Of a DNA stretch of 64,000 nucleotides, positions 19,172 through 27,681 are shown piece by piece. Both the position numbers and the translations under genes were made by a program. This DNA is from Exilibacterium tricleocarpae (GTDB lineage: Bacteria; Pseudomonadota; Gammaproteobacteria; Pseudomonadales; Cellvibrionaceae). The stretch is from the NCBI RefSeq assembly GCF_007004655.1, contig NZ_ML660087.1:419733-483732 (forward strand). The letters are read 5' to 3'. Each line of letters starts with the position of its first letter. Position 1 is the first letter of the stretch. Below the pieces are notes generated by a model, which worked only from the letters and a program-made list of their open reading frames with translations, did no database searches and was not told the origin of the DNA.

Positions 19172-19262
19172 GGCTGGTAGGTTAGCGGCTCGCTATGACG
19201 GCGATTCGGGAAACAATCATTTATAAACTGGCCAACCCAGCATTTTTATTTAGGAGAAGCTT

Positions 19263-19745
19263 ATGCCTGAAGTTACTGCCCCTCTGCATAAAGACGGCGA
19301 TTTTTTTGTTGATTACGAAGAGAAAGTTTTCGAAGACGTGCAGGCGAAAGAGGGCGAGAAAGCCCTGGTAACCTTCCATACAGTGGCCTTTGAAGGTTCT
19401 ATCGGACTGGTCAATATGCTGCAGGCGACTCGTTTGCAACGCAAAGGTTATGAAACTTCGATCCTATTGTATGGACCGGGCGTCACACTGGGTATCCAAC
19501 GTGGATTTCCCAAGCTTGGCGCCGAGGCTTTTCCCGGCCATCAGAACTATGCCAATCAGTTGAAAAAATTTATGGGCGAGGGGGGGAAGGTCTATGCCTG
19601 TCGCTTTGCATTACAGGCTTTGTATGGCCACGGCGAGCCTTGCCTCGTGGAAGGTATCCGACCCATCAGTCCACTGGATGTGCTCGATATCAAGCTACTG
19701 CATATACGTGATAATGCGGTGATTATCGACACCTGGACTGTGTAA
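19263..19745 (+). CDS. nitB: Nit1C conserved protein, MSMEG_0572/Sll0783 family
   Basis: A 160-residue protein of the family named after MSMEG_0572 and Synechocystis Sll0783, a nitrogen-starvation-induced protein needed for PHB accumulation in that cyanobacterium. The fold appears DsrE-like, with a [20 protein letters not shown] segment, a conserved Cys in [14 protein letters not shown], and an acidic [14 protein letters not shown] region; the fold is inferred. It is the first gene of the seven-gene Nit1C operon, with AGGAGAAGC just before its ATG. The next gene begins within a few bases of its stop. Biochemical role unknown. Confidence 0.9.
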   Translation: MPEVTAPLHKDGDFFVDYEEKVFEDVQAKEGEKALVTFHTVAFEGSIGLVNMLQATRLQRKGYETSILLYGPGVTLGIQRGFPKLGAEAFPGHQNYANQLKKFMGEGGKVYACRFALQALYGHGEPCLVEGIRPISPLDVLDIKLLHIRDNAVIIDTWTV

Positions 19746-19755
19746 GGTGAGTGGC

Positions 19756-20784
19756 ATGGCTCCAGCGAAAACAGTCAGGGTGGCCGCTGCTCAACTCGCC
19801 CCCGACTTGCACAGTTGTAAGGGCACACTGGCGAAAGTGCTGAATGCCATAGACGAGGCGGCAGGCAAGGGGGTTGAGCTGATCGTTTTTCCAGAGACGT
19901 TCGTACCTTACTACCCCTACTTCTCTTTTGTGTTACCGCCCGTTGCTTCGGGCAAAGAGCATATGCGCCTGTACGAGGAGGCTGTGGTTGTGCCCGGCCC
20001 TGTTACGGCTCTGGTTGCGGAGCGCGCCAGGGCTGCGAATATGGTTGTGGTGCTCGGTGTTACTGAACGTGATCACGGCTCTTTGTACAACGCTCAGTTG
20101 GTGTTTGATGCCGATGGACAGTTGGTATTAAAGCGCAGGAAAATCACACCGACCTTTCACGAGCGGATGATTTGGGGGCAAGGTGATGCCGCCGGCCTCA
20201 AGGTCGCGAAGACGGCGGTGGGAAAAGTGGGTGCATTGGCTTGTTGGGAGCACTACAACCCTTTGGCACGCTATGCACTGATGGCACAGCACGAGGAAAT
20301 TCACTGTAGCCAATTTCCCGGGTCTTTGGTCGGTCCGATATTCGCCGAACAAATAGAAGTCACCATTCGCCACCATGCGTTGGAATCGGGTTGTTTTGTC
20401 GTCAATGCGACAGGCTGGCTCGACGATGCGCAAATAGCGGCTATCGAGCCCCAGGAAAAACTGCAGGCCGCACTGCGCGATGGCTGCCTCACCGCCATCG
20501 TCTCGCCCGAAGGTGTGTATCTCGCCGAGCCGCTGCGTAGTGGAGAGGGAATTGTTGTCGCCGATCTCGATATGTCACTGATTACCAAGCGCAAGCGCAT
20601 GATGGATTCAGTCGGGCACTATGCCCGTCCTGAATTGCTGAGCCTCGCTATCAACAGCAAACCGGGCCAGTGCCGACACGCCATGAGTAAAATGCCTGGC
20701 GATGTTGAAGATCGACCTACCTTTATGGCAGAGGGAAAAGAACATGAATTCCTGGGTGAACTCGAAACAGCGTCTAATAACTGA
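19756..20784 (+). CDS. nitC: Nitrilase, Nit6803/Nit1 family
   Basis: This nitrilase-superfamily branch 1 enzyme hydrolyses R-CN to carboxylic acid and ammonia. The catalytic triad is complete: Glu 47 (VFPETF), Lys 129 (KRRKITPT) and Cys 163 ([10 protein letters not shown]), which corresponds to Glu53-Lys135-Cys169 of Synechocystis Nit6803 with a constant offset of six. The ATG at 19756 has AAGGTGAG upstream; a GTG at 19747 would add three residues. At 342 residues the length is normal. It is the second gene of the operon. The natural substrate of this clade is unresolved, although the cluster is linked to cyanide assimilation in Pseudomonas. Confidence 0.95.
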   Translation: MAPAKTVRVAAAQLAPDLHSCKGTLAKVLNAIDEAAGKGVELIVFPETFVPYYPYFSFVLPPVASGKEHMRLYEEAVVVPGPVTALVAERARAANMVVVLGVTERDHGSLYNAQLVFDADGQLVLKRRKITPTFHERMIWGQGDAAGLKVAKTAVGKVGALACWEHYNPLARYALMAQHEEIHCSQFPGSLVGPIFAEQIEVTIRHHALESGCFVVNATGWLDDAQIAAIEPQEKLQAALRDGCLTAIVSPEGVYLAEPLRSGEGIVVADLDMSLITKRKRMMDSVGHYARPELLSLAINSKPGQCRHAMSKMPGDVEDRPTFMAEGKEHEFLGELETASNN

Positions 20785-21862
20785 AGTGCAGACACGCGGC
20801 GTGCGACTGGCCGGCGCCGAACAGGAGTGTACCAGCCGCCGTGGTGGTGCCGGCCCCTCGGACCACCAGGCGATGGTGATCGGTGATACGCCTGTTATGG
20901 TGCCGGTCCATACACATTCCGTCATGACCTCGCCTTTTACACTCGCCGCAGGCGACGGCGAAAAACTGAAGCTGCTGGACCGGGGCATACCGGTAACAGA
21001 TGTGACGTTTGCAGGTACACCACGGTTTTATGCATTGAGCACAGCCGACGGTATCCCTTATTCACATATCGCTACATTACACGGCACCGATGTGCTGGCA
21101 ACCACGGTTTTGCAAACCTGTATTCGCTATCAAAGCCGGCGTAAAACCTGCAAGTTTTGTGCTATCGGGCAATCGCTTGCAGCGGGTCGGACCATCGCGC
21201 ACAAAACGCCGCAACAGTTGGCGGAGGTTGCACGGGCAGCGGTTGAACTCGATGGTGTCACGCATATGGTTATGACCACCGGCACACCGGCGACACCCGA
21301 CCGGGGCGCGCGTGTTTTGTGTGAGAGTGTGGCGGCGGTGAAATCCGCCGTTGATATACCTATTCAGGTGCAGTGTGAACCCCCTGACGACTCCGCCTGG
21401 TTCCACAGGCTCAAGGCAGCGGGAGCAGATACCCTGGGTATGCACCTTGAATTGGTGACACCGGCGCTACGTGAGCAAATGATGCCGGGTAAAGCACAAG
21501 TGACGGTCGATGACTATATGCAAGCGTTCCGCGAGGCGGTACCGATATTTGGCCGCGGGCAGGTAAGCACCTATATTCTCGCCGGGTTGGGCGATGGCAA
21601 AGAGGCGATACTGGATACTTGTGAAAAATTGATAGAGATCGGCGTCTATCCTTTTGTGGTGCCGTTCGTCCCCATTCGCGGTACGCCGCTGGAGGACCAC
21701 CCACCGCCGGATAGGGCATTTATGGAGACCATTTTGCAGCCATTGGCTGAAAAAACCGTCGCGGCTGATATGCGAGCTGAAAGTATCAAGGCGGGTTGCG
21801 GAAAATGCGGCGCCTGTTCACCGCTCAGCGCTTATGAACGCGCTGTCGATGCCGGCACATAG
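20744..21862 (+). CDS. nitD: Radical SAM protein of Nit1C, MSMEG_0568 family
   Basis: A 372-residue radical SAM enzyme. The cluster motif is unusually spaced: Cys 126-x9-Cys 136-x2-Cys 139 ([15 protein letters not shown]) instead of C-x3-C-x2-C. A second cysteine group, Cys 352, 355 and 358 (CGKCGAC), at the C-terminus could bind an auxiliary cluster. The barrel contains [16 protein letters not shown] and [14 protein letters not shown]. The ATG at 20744 with GAGGGA upstream is preferred over an in-frame start at 20702. It overlaps the nitrilase end by 41 bp, which indicates tight coupling. The reaction is unknown; formation of a nitrile or its precursor is one guess. Confidence 0.93.
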   Translation: MNSWVNSKQRLITEVQTRGVRLAGAEQECTSRRGGAGPSDHQAMVIGDTPVMVPVHTHSVMTSPFTLAAGDGEKLKLLDRGIPVTDVTFAGTPRFYALSTADGIPYSHIATLHGTDVLATTVLQTCIRYQSRRKTCKFCAIGQSLAAGRTIAHKTPQQLAEVARAAVELDGVTHMVMTTGTPATPDRGARVLCESVAAVKSAVDIPIQVQCEPPDDSAWFHRLKAAGADTLGMHLELVTPALREQMMPGKAQVTVDDYMQAFREAVPIFGRGQVSTYILAGLGDGKEAILDTCEKLIEIGVYPFVVPFVPIRGTPLEDHPPPDRAFMETILQPLAEKTVAADMRAESIKAGCGKCGACSPLSAYERAVDAGT

Positions 21863-21874
21863 TGGGACAATACC

Positions 21875-22507
21875 ATGGCTATCGCAACAACCGTTACACA
21901 CTATTCTGACTATACCATTAAATGGGCAACACTCGAGTGGGAGCGCGAGCAGGCCTTTGCACTGCGCAAGCGGGTATTTTGCAACGAGCAAAGACTATTT
22001 AAGGACGATGACAGGGACGAAATTGATCATTGTGCCCAAGTGCTGGTGGCTATAGCCAATAACGGCGGCTGGCACGAAAAAATAGTCGGCACAGTCCGCA
22101 TTCATGAAAATGCAAACAACGTTTGGTGGGGCTCCCGCCTGGCTGTCGATCGGCAGTTTCGCGGTGAGGCGAGTTTGGGCTCAGGCTTGATAACACTGGC
22201 CGTGTCCAGTGCCCACGCCCAGGGCTGTAGTTGCTTTCTGGCACAGGTCCAGAAAAAGAATGAAAAGCTCTTCCAGCGCCTTAAATGGTCCAGTCAATAC
22301 GAAATGCTTGTGCATGGTCAGCCTCATGTCATGATGCAGGCTGAGCTGGAAAGCTACGCGCCTTTTTACAAGCCCCGCACAGGCTTTGTTGTAGTCGGCG
22401 ATAACACCCGGTACCAGGCTGAGATAGTCCCACAGTTGTTAGCTGTGTCCACGGCTTCATTAACTCAGCCTAAAGGGTGGGATGCGGAGACCTATCATGC
22501 CGCTTAA
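21875..22507 (+). CDS. nitE: GNAT N-acetyltransferase of Nit1C, MSMEG_0567/Sll0786 family
   Basis: A 210-residue GNAT-fold protein. The core begins at about residue 20 (LEWEREQAFALRKRVFCNEQ, as in Ala- or Orn-acetyltransferase-like members) and continues through VGTVRIHENANNVWWGSRLA and the acyl-CoA loop RQFRGEASLGSGLI. In some genomes this domain is fused to the AIR-synthase-like domain; here the two are separate genes overlapping by 11 bp. It is the fourth gene of the operon. The acceptor is unknown, though an amine made by the other Nit1C enzymes is plausible. Confidence 0.9.
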   Translation: MAIATTVTHYSDYTIKWATLEWEREQAFALRKRVFCNEQRLFKDDDRDEIDHCAQVLVAIANNGGWHEKIVGTVRIHENANNVWWGSRLAVDRQFRGEASLGSGLITLAVSSAHAQGCSCFLAQVQKKNEKLFQRLKWSSQYEMLVHGQPHVMMQAELESYAPFYKPRTGFVVVGDNTRYQAEIVPQLLAVSTASLTQPKGWDAETYHAA

Positions 22508-23480
22508 CGATTTGCTGGCGACTGTAAAACAGCACCCGGGTATACAGCAAAAAACAGCTATACAAACGGCGGGGCGGATTTTAGCGCAAGGTTTTGCCTG
22601 TTGCGACTATCCAAATGGCGACGATGCTGCGGTGATAAAGACTGCATCTGGCTATGAGCTTTTGGCCACAGAAGGTTTTATGCCGCAATTTGTACATACA
22701 GACCCCTGGTTTGCCGGCTGGTGCGGTTTGATGGTGAATATTAGTGATATTGCGGCGATGGGTGGTAGTGCGGTGGCCGTCGTAAATAGTATCTGGGGAA
22801 AGCGAGACGATCGCAGCCGGCAGGTGTTGCAGGGTATGGTGGACGCCTCGCATGTTTTTCGCGTCCCCATTGTGGGTGGCCATACAAATCTTGCCGGTGA
22901 ACAGACGCAGTTAGCGGTCTCGATTCTGGGGCGGGCCAATCGCATCCTCAGCAGCTTTACAGCACGTGCAGGTCAACAGCTCGTGGTGGCGATAGACTTG
23001 CGTGGTGAATACCGTCAACCGTTTCTGAATTGGAATGCGGCTACCACGGCCCCGCCTGAACGGCTGCGCGGGGATTTATCTTTGCTGCCTTATATTGCTG
23101 AGAATAATCTTGCGACAGCAGCAAAGGATATCAGTCAAGCCGGCATTTTGGGCACCTGTGTGATGTTGCTTGAAAGTTCCGGAGTAGGGGCAAGTATTCG
23201 CCTGCAGGACATCCCGAAACCCGCGGCTGTCGAATGGCAGGACTGGTTATGCTCATTCCCAAGCTTTGGATATATATTGGCGACGGACTCTGTGAAGCTT
23301 CCGGCTTTATTAAAGTTATTCGCTGACAGAGATATATCTGCTGCCCATATCGGCAATATTAGCCACGACAAAACGTTTAAGGTAAGTCATGGAGGGCGTA
23401 CAGAAATATTCTGGAATATAGGCAGTGAGGTGTTGACCGGTATGTCCGCGCGTATGAACCTTAATGAAAAGATTTGCTAG
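22497..23480 (+). CDS. nitF: AIR synthase-like protein of Nit1C, Sll0787 family
   Basis: A 327-residue PurM/ThiL/SelD-type ATP-dependent enzyme. The N-terminal domain has DYPNGDDAAVIKTASGYELL (metal and ATP site), GLMVNISDIAAMGGSAVAVV and VPIVGGHTNL. The C-terminal domain has DISQAGILGTCVMLLESSGVG. This family typically activates an oxygen atom with ATP and closes rings or makes thioamide-like bonds. The ATG at 22497 is chosen because GGAGA lies 6 bases upstream; an earlier in-frame ATG at 22482 lacks this. It overlaps the GNAT gene by 11 bp. Local base composition becomes more AT-rich from here on. Confidence 0.92.
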   Translation: MPLNDLLATVKQHPGIQQKTAIQTAGRILAQGFACCDYPNGDDAAVIKTASGYELLATEGFMPQFVHTDPWFAGWCGLMVNISDIAAMGGSAVAVVNSIWGKRDDRSRQVLQGMVDASHVFRVPIVGGHTNLAGEQTQLAVSILGRANRILSSFTARAGQQLVVAIDLRGEYRQPFLNWNAATTAPPERLRGDLSLLPYIAENNLATAAKDISQAGILGTCVMLLESSGVGASIRLQDIPKPAAVEWQDWLCSFPSFGYILATDSVKLPALLKLFADRDISAAHIGNISHDKTFKVSHGGRTEIFWNIGSEVLTGMSARMNLNEKIC

Positions 23481-23491
23481 AGTGCTGAATT

Positions 23492-23785
23492 ATGCCTGAA
23501 GTCTATTTTAATATTGAATGGCCCGATGGTTCGCAGGAATCCTGTTATTCCCCATCAACGGTGATCAAAGATCACCTGCAAGAAGGGGAGGAGTATTCAA
23601 TGCAGCAATTTTTATTACTGGTGCGACAGGGTTTGAATGAAGCCAGCGAGAGAGTCAGACAAAAATATGGCTATGCCTGCTCAAGCGCAATAGATCAACT
23701 TCACAGCATTACTCATACCGCAGCGGGCTTTGGGACGCAGCAGAAGCTCAAGGTGCGAGTAAAGAAAATTGTATCGACTGGCTAA
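23492..23785 (+). CDS. nitG: Nit1C small conserved protein, MSMEG_0570 family
   Basis: A 97-residue protein beginning MPEVYFNIEWPDGSQESCYS, the conserved opening of the MSMEG_0570 nitrogen-starvation response family. The middle holds the invariant-looking PSTVIKDHLQEGEEYSMQQF. No membrane segment or known catalytic motif is seen. It lies 11 bp after the AIR-synthase-like gene and 21 bp before the flavoprotein gene. Its small acidic form suggests a carrier or accessory subunit, which is inference only. Confidence 0.9.
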   Translation: MPEVYFNIEWPDGSQESCYSPSTVIKDHLQEGEEYSMQQFLLLVRQGLNEASERVRQKYGYACSSAIDQLHSITHTAAGFGTQQKLKVRVKKIVSTG

Positions 23786-23806
23786 ATAATCTGGAGAAGA
23801 GTAAAT

Positions 23807-25084
23807 ATGCACGTTTCGAAAAACAACAGCGAAAAATATTATCCGGTTATTATTGTCGGAGGCGGACAGGCAGGCTTATCCATTAGTTACTACTTACAGA
23901 AAAGCGGCATGGATCACCTGGTTATAGAAAAAACCACAGTGATGAATGCATGGAAGCACAAACGCTGGGATTCTTTTACACTGGTTACGCCAAATTGGCA
24001 GTGTGATTTGCCCGGGCACTCTTATGATGGTGACGATCCCCACGGTTTTATGAGCAGGGATGAAATTATTGCCTATCTCGAACGCTTTGCTGAAAAAGTC
24101 AATGCGCCGGTGCTGGAAAATACCAGTGTCAATAAAATAGTCTCCCGGGGTATTTCCGGTTATCGTGTTGAAACCAGTAGTGGTATTTTTCTTACTGATC
24201 AAGTTGTGGTGGCGGCCGGAGGTTATCACGAAGCGATCATACCGCGAATGGCTGAGCGCTTGCCTGAGACCATCTATCAACTTCACTCGGAGCAATATAG
24301 AAACCCACAGCAGTTGCCGGAAGGCGCAGTACTGGTGGTGGGGTCTGGCCAGTCCGGTGCGCAGATAGCCGAGGACCTTCATATTGCCGGCAAAAAAGTC
24401 TACCTGGCTACTGGCGATGCGCCTCGCTGTGCGCGTTTTTATCGCGGTCGCGATGTCGTTGACTGGCTGGCGGATATGAAATACTACGATATGCCGGTGC
24501 ACGAACATCCGCTGCGCGAAGCGGTACGAGACAATACCAACCACTACGTTACCGGGCGTGATGGCGGCAGGGATATCGATCTGCGTAAATTTGCCCTGGA
24601 AGGCATGGAGCTGTTTGGCTCGATGAGTGGTTTTGACGGTGATCGGCTTTTGTTTAAAGACAATCTCACCGAAAATCTTGATCGCGCCGACGAGGTTTAC
24701 AATAATATTAATATGCGCATTGACGACTATATTGCGGCAAACAATATCGACGCGCCCGGCGCGTATAGTTATGAGCCGGTTTGGCGGCCGGGGCAGGCGC
24801 GTAGCAGGCTTAGCCTGGCCGATTCCAATATCACCGCTGTACTGTGGTGTATTGGTTTTCGTCCTGACTTTAGTTGGCTCGATGTGCCTGTATTTAACGG
24901 TATGGGTTACCCTCAGCATCAGCGAGGCGTAACATCACAACCGGGATTATATTTCATTGGGCTACCCTGGCTGTATACCTGGGGTTCTGGTCGCTTCTCG
25001 GGTATCGCCCGCGATGCGGATTATCTGTGTCGACGCATTAGCGATTTTTCGGTAAGCGAAGGGGCGGAACTCAAATCAGCATAA
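23807..25084 (+). CDS. nitH: Flavin-dependent oxidoreductase of Nit1C, MSMEG_0569 family
   Basis: A 425-residue flavoprotein monooxygenase-like enzyme. Rossmann motifs are GGGQAGLSISYYLQ (FAD) near residue 18 and VVGSGQSGAQIAEDL (NADPH) near residue 180, as in group B flavin monooxygenases and N-hydroxylases. Other conserved blocks are WKHKRWDSFTLVTPNWQ and the C-terminal GLYFIGLPWLYTWGSGRFSG. It has a good GGAGAAGAG ribosome site. It is the last gene of the operon. Oxidation of an amine to an oxime or nitrile precursor would fit the pathway, but the substrate is not known. Confidence 0.93.
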   Translation: MHVSKNNSEKYYPVIIVGGGQAGLSISYYLQKSGMDHLVIEKTTVMNAWKHKRWDSFTLVTPNWQCDLPGHSYDGDDPHGFMSRDEIIAYLERFAEKVNAPVLENTSVNKIVSRGISGYRVETSSGIFLTDQVVVAAGGYHEAIIPRMAERLPETIYQLHSEQYRNPQQLPEGAVLVVGSGQSGAQIAEDLHIAGKKVYLATGDAPRCARFYRGRDVVDWLADMKYYDMPVHEHPLREAVRDNTNHYVTGRDGGRDIDLRKFALEGMELFGSMSGFDGDRLLFKDNLTENLDRADEVYNNINMRIDDYIAANNIDAPGAYSYEPVWRPGQARSRLSLADSNITAVLWCIGFRPDFSWLDVPVFNGMGYPQHQRGVTSQPGLYFIGLPWLYTWGSGRFSGIARDADYLCRRISDFSVSEGAELKSA

Positions 25085-25265
25085 TAGGTTCCAACGCATA
25101 GCTGATCCGGAATTTTATGGAAACGGAGGCGCTTGCTGTGTATGGGTGTGCAAGCTGCCGGCTGTACGGTAGCTATTTGGATGCATCGCATAAAGCGATT
25201 AAAGAAGTCGGTTGGTTGAATGGTGGTGAGATGCAGGCTTGCAGTACACAACCGGCGGTGCCGGT

Positions 25266-25311
25266 GGCACGGTGCGGGGACACAACTGAAGTTATGTCCC
25301 CGCACCGTGCC
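25266..25311. repeat. 46-bp near-perfect palindrome of the GGGGACG hairpin family
   Basis: The sequence pairs from GGCACGGTGCGGGGACA to its complement around AACTGAAGTT, with one mismatch. It is a single diverged copy of the hairpin that makes up the 79-bp array at 5363-5836, here with ACA/TGT where the array has ACG/CGT. It lies between the convergent Nit1C operon and protease gene and could end transcription from either side, although there is no clear T-run. Confidence 0.85.
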
Positions 25312-25362
25312 GCCGGGAGTGGTGCCATTCGTTAATACATCGTAAAACTTTTCGGTATTAAT

Positions 25363-26613
25363 TCACTGAGTCCTGACCGTGACGCCAAGCGCCTCATCAT
25401 AAAGATCAGCGACACTAAATACGGACCCGCCGCCACAAATGCCTTTTACCGAACCATAGGCGCGAAAGTTAAAGGACCAACCGCCGCCGCTGTCGCCGCC
25501 AATGGCGCTGTTGCCGTTCATGCGCACCAGACGATCGTTGAACACACCGGATACTGTGCAGGAAACGGATGTTGCACTGACATCGAAACTGCAATCCCGG
25601 CTGTTGGACGACCTGCCGTAAAAGCAGATGGATTCACCGACACTGATACCGGCGCGAGGTTCTATCGAAGTGACGTCCCGAATACTGGCAGCGGTGGCGT
25701 AGAACTCGGCCGATTCAATGGCGACTGTGGTCTTCCACTCAATATCTCCCCAAATACCCCGGTGCTCGCTTTGGTGTGTCATCGCGTGAAGGCCGATGCC
25801 CGGATGTTCTATCTGGTTAATACCGGTACAGTGCCCCGCGGTGGTTACCCCGGTTGTTCCCGCACCGTTTTCAACTGACCAGCCCGCGGTGCACTCAAAT
25901 ACACCGTCATCTCTTACCGCCATGCCGCCGTAGGCAAATAGATCCACCGCGACCGGTTCATCACTGACAGTAATACTGACATCATCTCGCAGCGATTTTG
26001 GCAGTGTCGATCTAAGCTGACTGGCCTGTTCCGGCAACCCGTATTGTCGGGAAACTGCGGCATGGATTTTGCCGCCGGCCTGAAAGTCGAAAGAGGTGGC
26101 AATATTTTCGTAGCCCATCTCTGCAAGCGTACTGTGTACTTGAAGTTTGCGTTGTTCAAGCTCATCGAAGGAATAGGGTTGCTTTTCGACGATATTCACC
26201 TCTATACCCGACTTGGCAACCAGGTCGTAGACATCTTTCTCACCCGTCCCTTTCACGTATAGTGAAGGTACACCGCCGGGCTCCTCTGCCAAAACCGAAC
26301 CCACATACAGGTCCGGGCGCGTGGCCGCCAGCCTCACAGCGATGGCGCCGATGGCCTCGGCGGCCTTAAAGTCAGCTGCGGCTTCGGCAATGGTCCAGCC
26401 TTTGGCGTTGGCAACCAACTCCAGGTCTTGTGCCAGAGCTTCTTCCTGTGTCTGTTTGTGGACTGTTGTAGAGGGATTATCGCCTGGCTGCATATCAGCC
26501 AGATCACCCTTCGCGGCGTGATGATGGTTTGCCGAAGAGTTGTCCGAAAACGCTGCGTTACCAAGAGTCAAAGCCAGACAGATGGCGCTGCAGAATACGT
26601 AGTTAGTGTTCAT
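25363..26613 (-). CDS. Secreted S1-family serine protease with propeptide
   Basis: A 416-residue preproprotein. A signal peptide (VFCSAICLALTLGNAAFS) is followed by a propeptide of about 200 residues containing ATSFDFQAGGKIHAAVSRQY, like the chaperone propeptides of alpha-lytic or streptogrisin-type enzymes. The mature chymotrypsin fold shows His in TTAGHCTG, a probable Asp in IWGDIEWKT and Ser in GGDSGGGW. Paired cysteines (TAGHC, ICFYG/RDCSF, VSCTV/GICGG) suit an exported enzyme. GTGAGGTAAC precedes the ATG. It is convergent with the Nit1C operon and is not obviously part of it. Confidence 0.9.
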   Translation of the reverse strand: MNTNYVFCSAICLALTLGNAAFSDNSSANHHHAAKGDLADMQPGDNPSTTVHKQTQEEALAQDLELVANAKGWTIAEAAADFKAAEAIGAIAVRLAATRPDLYVGSVLAEEPGGVPSLYVKGTGEKDVYDLVAKSGIEVNIVEKQPYSFDELEQRKLQVHSTLAEMGYENIATSFDFQAGGKIHAAVSRQYGLPEQASQLRSTLPKSLRDDVSITVSDEPVAVDLFAYGGMAVRDDGVFECTAGWSVENGAGTTGVTTAGHCTGINQIEHPGIGLHAMTHQSEHRGIWGDIEWKTTVAIESAEFYATAASIRDVTSIEPRAGISVGESICFYGRSSNSRDCSFDVSATSVSCTVSGVFNDRLVRMNGNSAIGGDSGGGWSFNFRAYGSVKGICGGGSVFSVADLYDEALGVTVRTQ

Positions 26614-27440
26614 TGTTACCTCACGTAGATAGAATTATTAGGTTGTCTATGGAAATAATGCCCGTGACTTTCACGGGAATCAGAACGTCGTTAACTTGGT
26701 TTTAAGTGTTGATGAATAGCTTTTTCGTGTAGAAAACTCCTTATTTATATCAATATTTCCTTTTCGGTTAGCGCTAGTGCAGGCGCATACGCATTAACAT
26801 AACGTATGGTTTTCCATATCAGAAGGTGTCGGTCACGGGCAATTTCATTGCGTAAAAACCTATTGAGAAAATACCACAATAAGGCTTTAACATTATGTAA
26901 GATCTACACGAGTTTATTTTTAGTAAATTGTTTTTTCAGGATTATTTTGAATAAGGACTTCAGGACATATCCATTTATGCGCCAAAGGTTTTTGTATAGA
27001 TTTTTTTGTCTGCTTTTTGTGATTTTTTCACCATTTTGGTGTGAGATTATGCCAGTAAGCGAATAAGCTGTATATTGCGCCATGCCTGCTTTTCCTACCT
27101 GAAGATCAAGCTCTCTGCACAAGACAAGAATACTATTATCTGGCAGCGTACACTAACCGGTACACATAAATGCAAATGCAGGGTATACCGGCCTCCGGCA
27201 GCAAGGTGAAATGGTGTGATAGCCCGCCGTGAAGATGAAAAGATAGCGAACGAGTGGATTGTATCGGAGCTGATGGGAGAGTTGCTCTTGAAGGCGCCTT
27301 CCATTAAACGATGACCATAATCACCTAACAGGCGACTGTCGACGTGAATGACGCTTATACCCGGCAGTGTGTGATTTGGCGCTAGATTATTTGCAGAATA
27401 ACTATACCCAGGCAAGCAAACCCAAGGGAGATAATGCTGA
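26614..27440. other. AT-rich intergenic region, no gene recognised
   Basis: About 830 bp upstream of the protease contain only short open frames with no family resemblance. The stretch 26700-27060 is clearly AT-richer than the surroundings. It probably holds the protease promoter and decayed sequence, since a regulator remnant lies directly next to it. Confidence 0.5.
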
Positions 27441-27557
27441 AATTTATCAGTATTGACTGAAAAGGGGCAGTCGGTTTATCCGCTTATAGACGCGATGGCA
27501 AAGTGGGGACTTGAAAATATTGAAGGTACTAAAGCCTACTTGAATTTCAAAAAATAA
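27441..27557 (+). pseudogene. C-terminal remnant of an HxlR-family regulator
   Basis: An in-frame stretch after a TGA at 27438 encodes LTEKGQSVYPLIDAMAKWG and ends with TAA at 27555. LTEKG followed by a L/V-P-hydrophobic-DAM-WG pattern is the hallmark of the last helix of HxlR winged-helix regulators. The DNA-binding part is missing, with stop codons upstream, so only about 38 codons survive. This indicates gene loss or a rearrangement breakpoint in the accessory block. Confidence 0.7.
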
Positions 27558-27681
27558 CGGGGTTAGCTGCCGGCCAAAACAAGCATAATGCTTTATTTGC
27601 CGTCGGTGCAGACTATTTCAACGACACCAATCGGAGCCATATTTTCCCCACTGCCGGGGGGTGTGGAAAAGCCCCCGTCAG

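Noticed and set aside
25117..25335. A 72-codon frame after the Nit1C operon with CASC motif
   Set aside because: Its last third is the palindromic repeat at 25266-25311, there is no clear ribosome site, and no family resemblance. It was left out as a gene, although the first 45 codons cannot be fully excluded.
27095..27415. A 106-codon minus-strand frame in the AT-rich void
   Set aside because: No similarity, no ribosome site, and the neighbouring sequence is visibly decayed.
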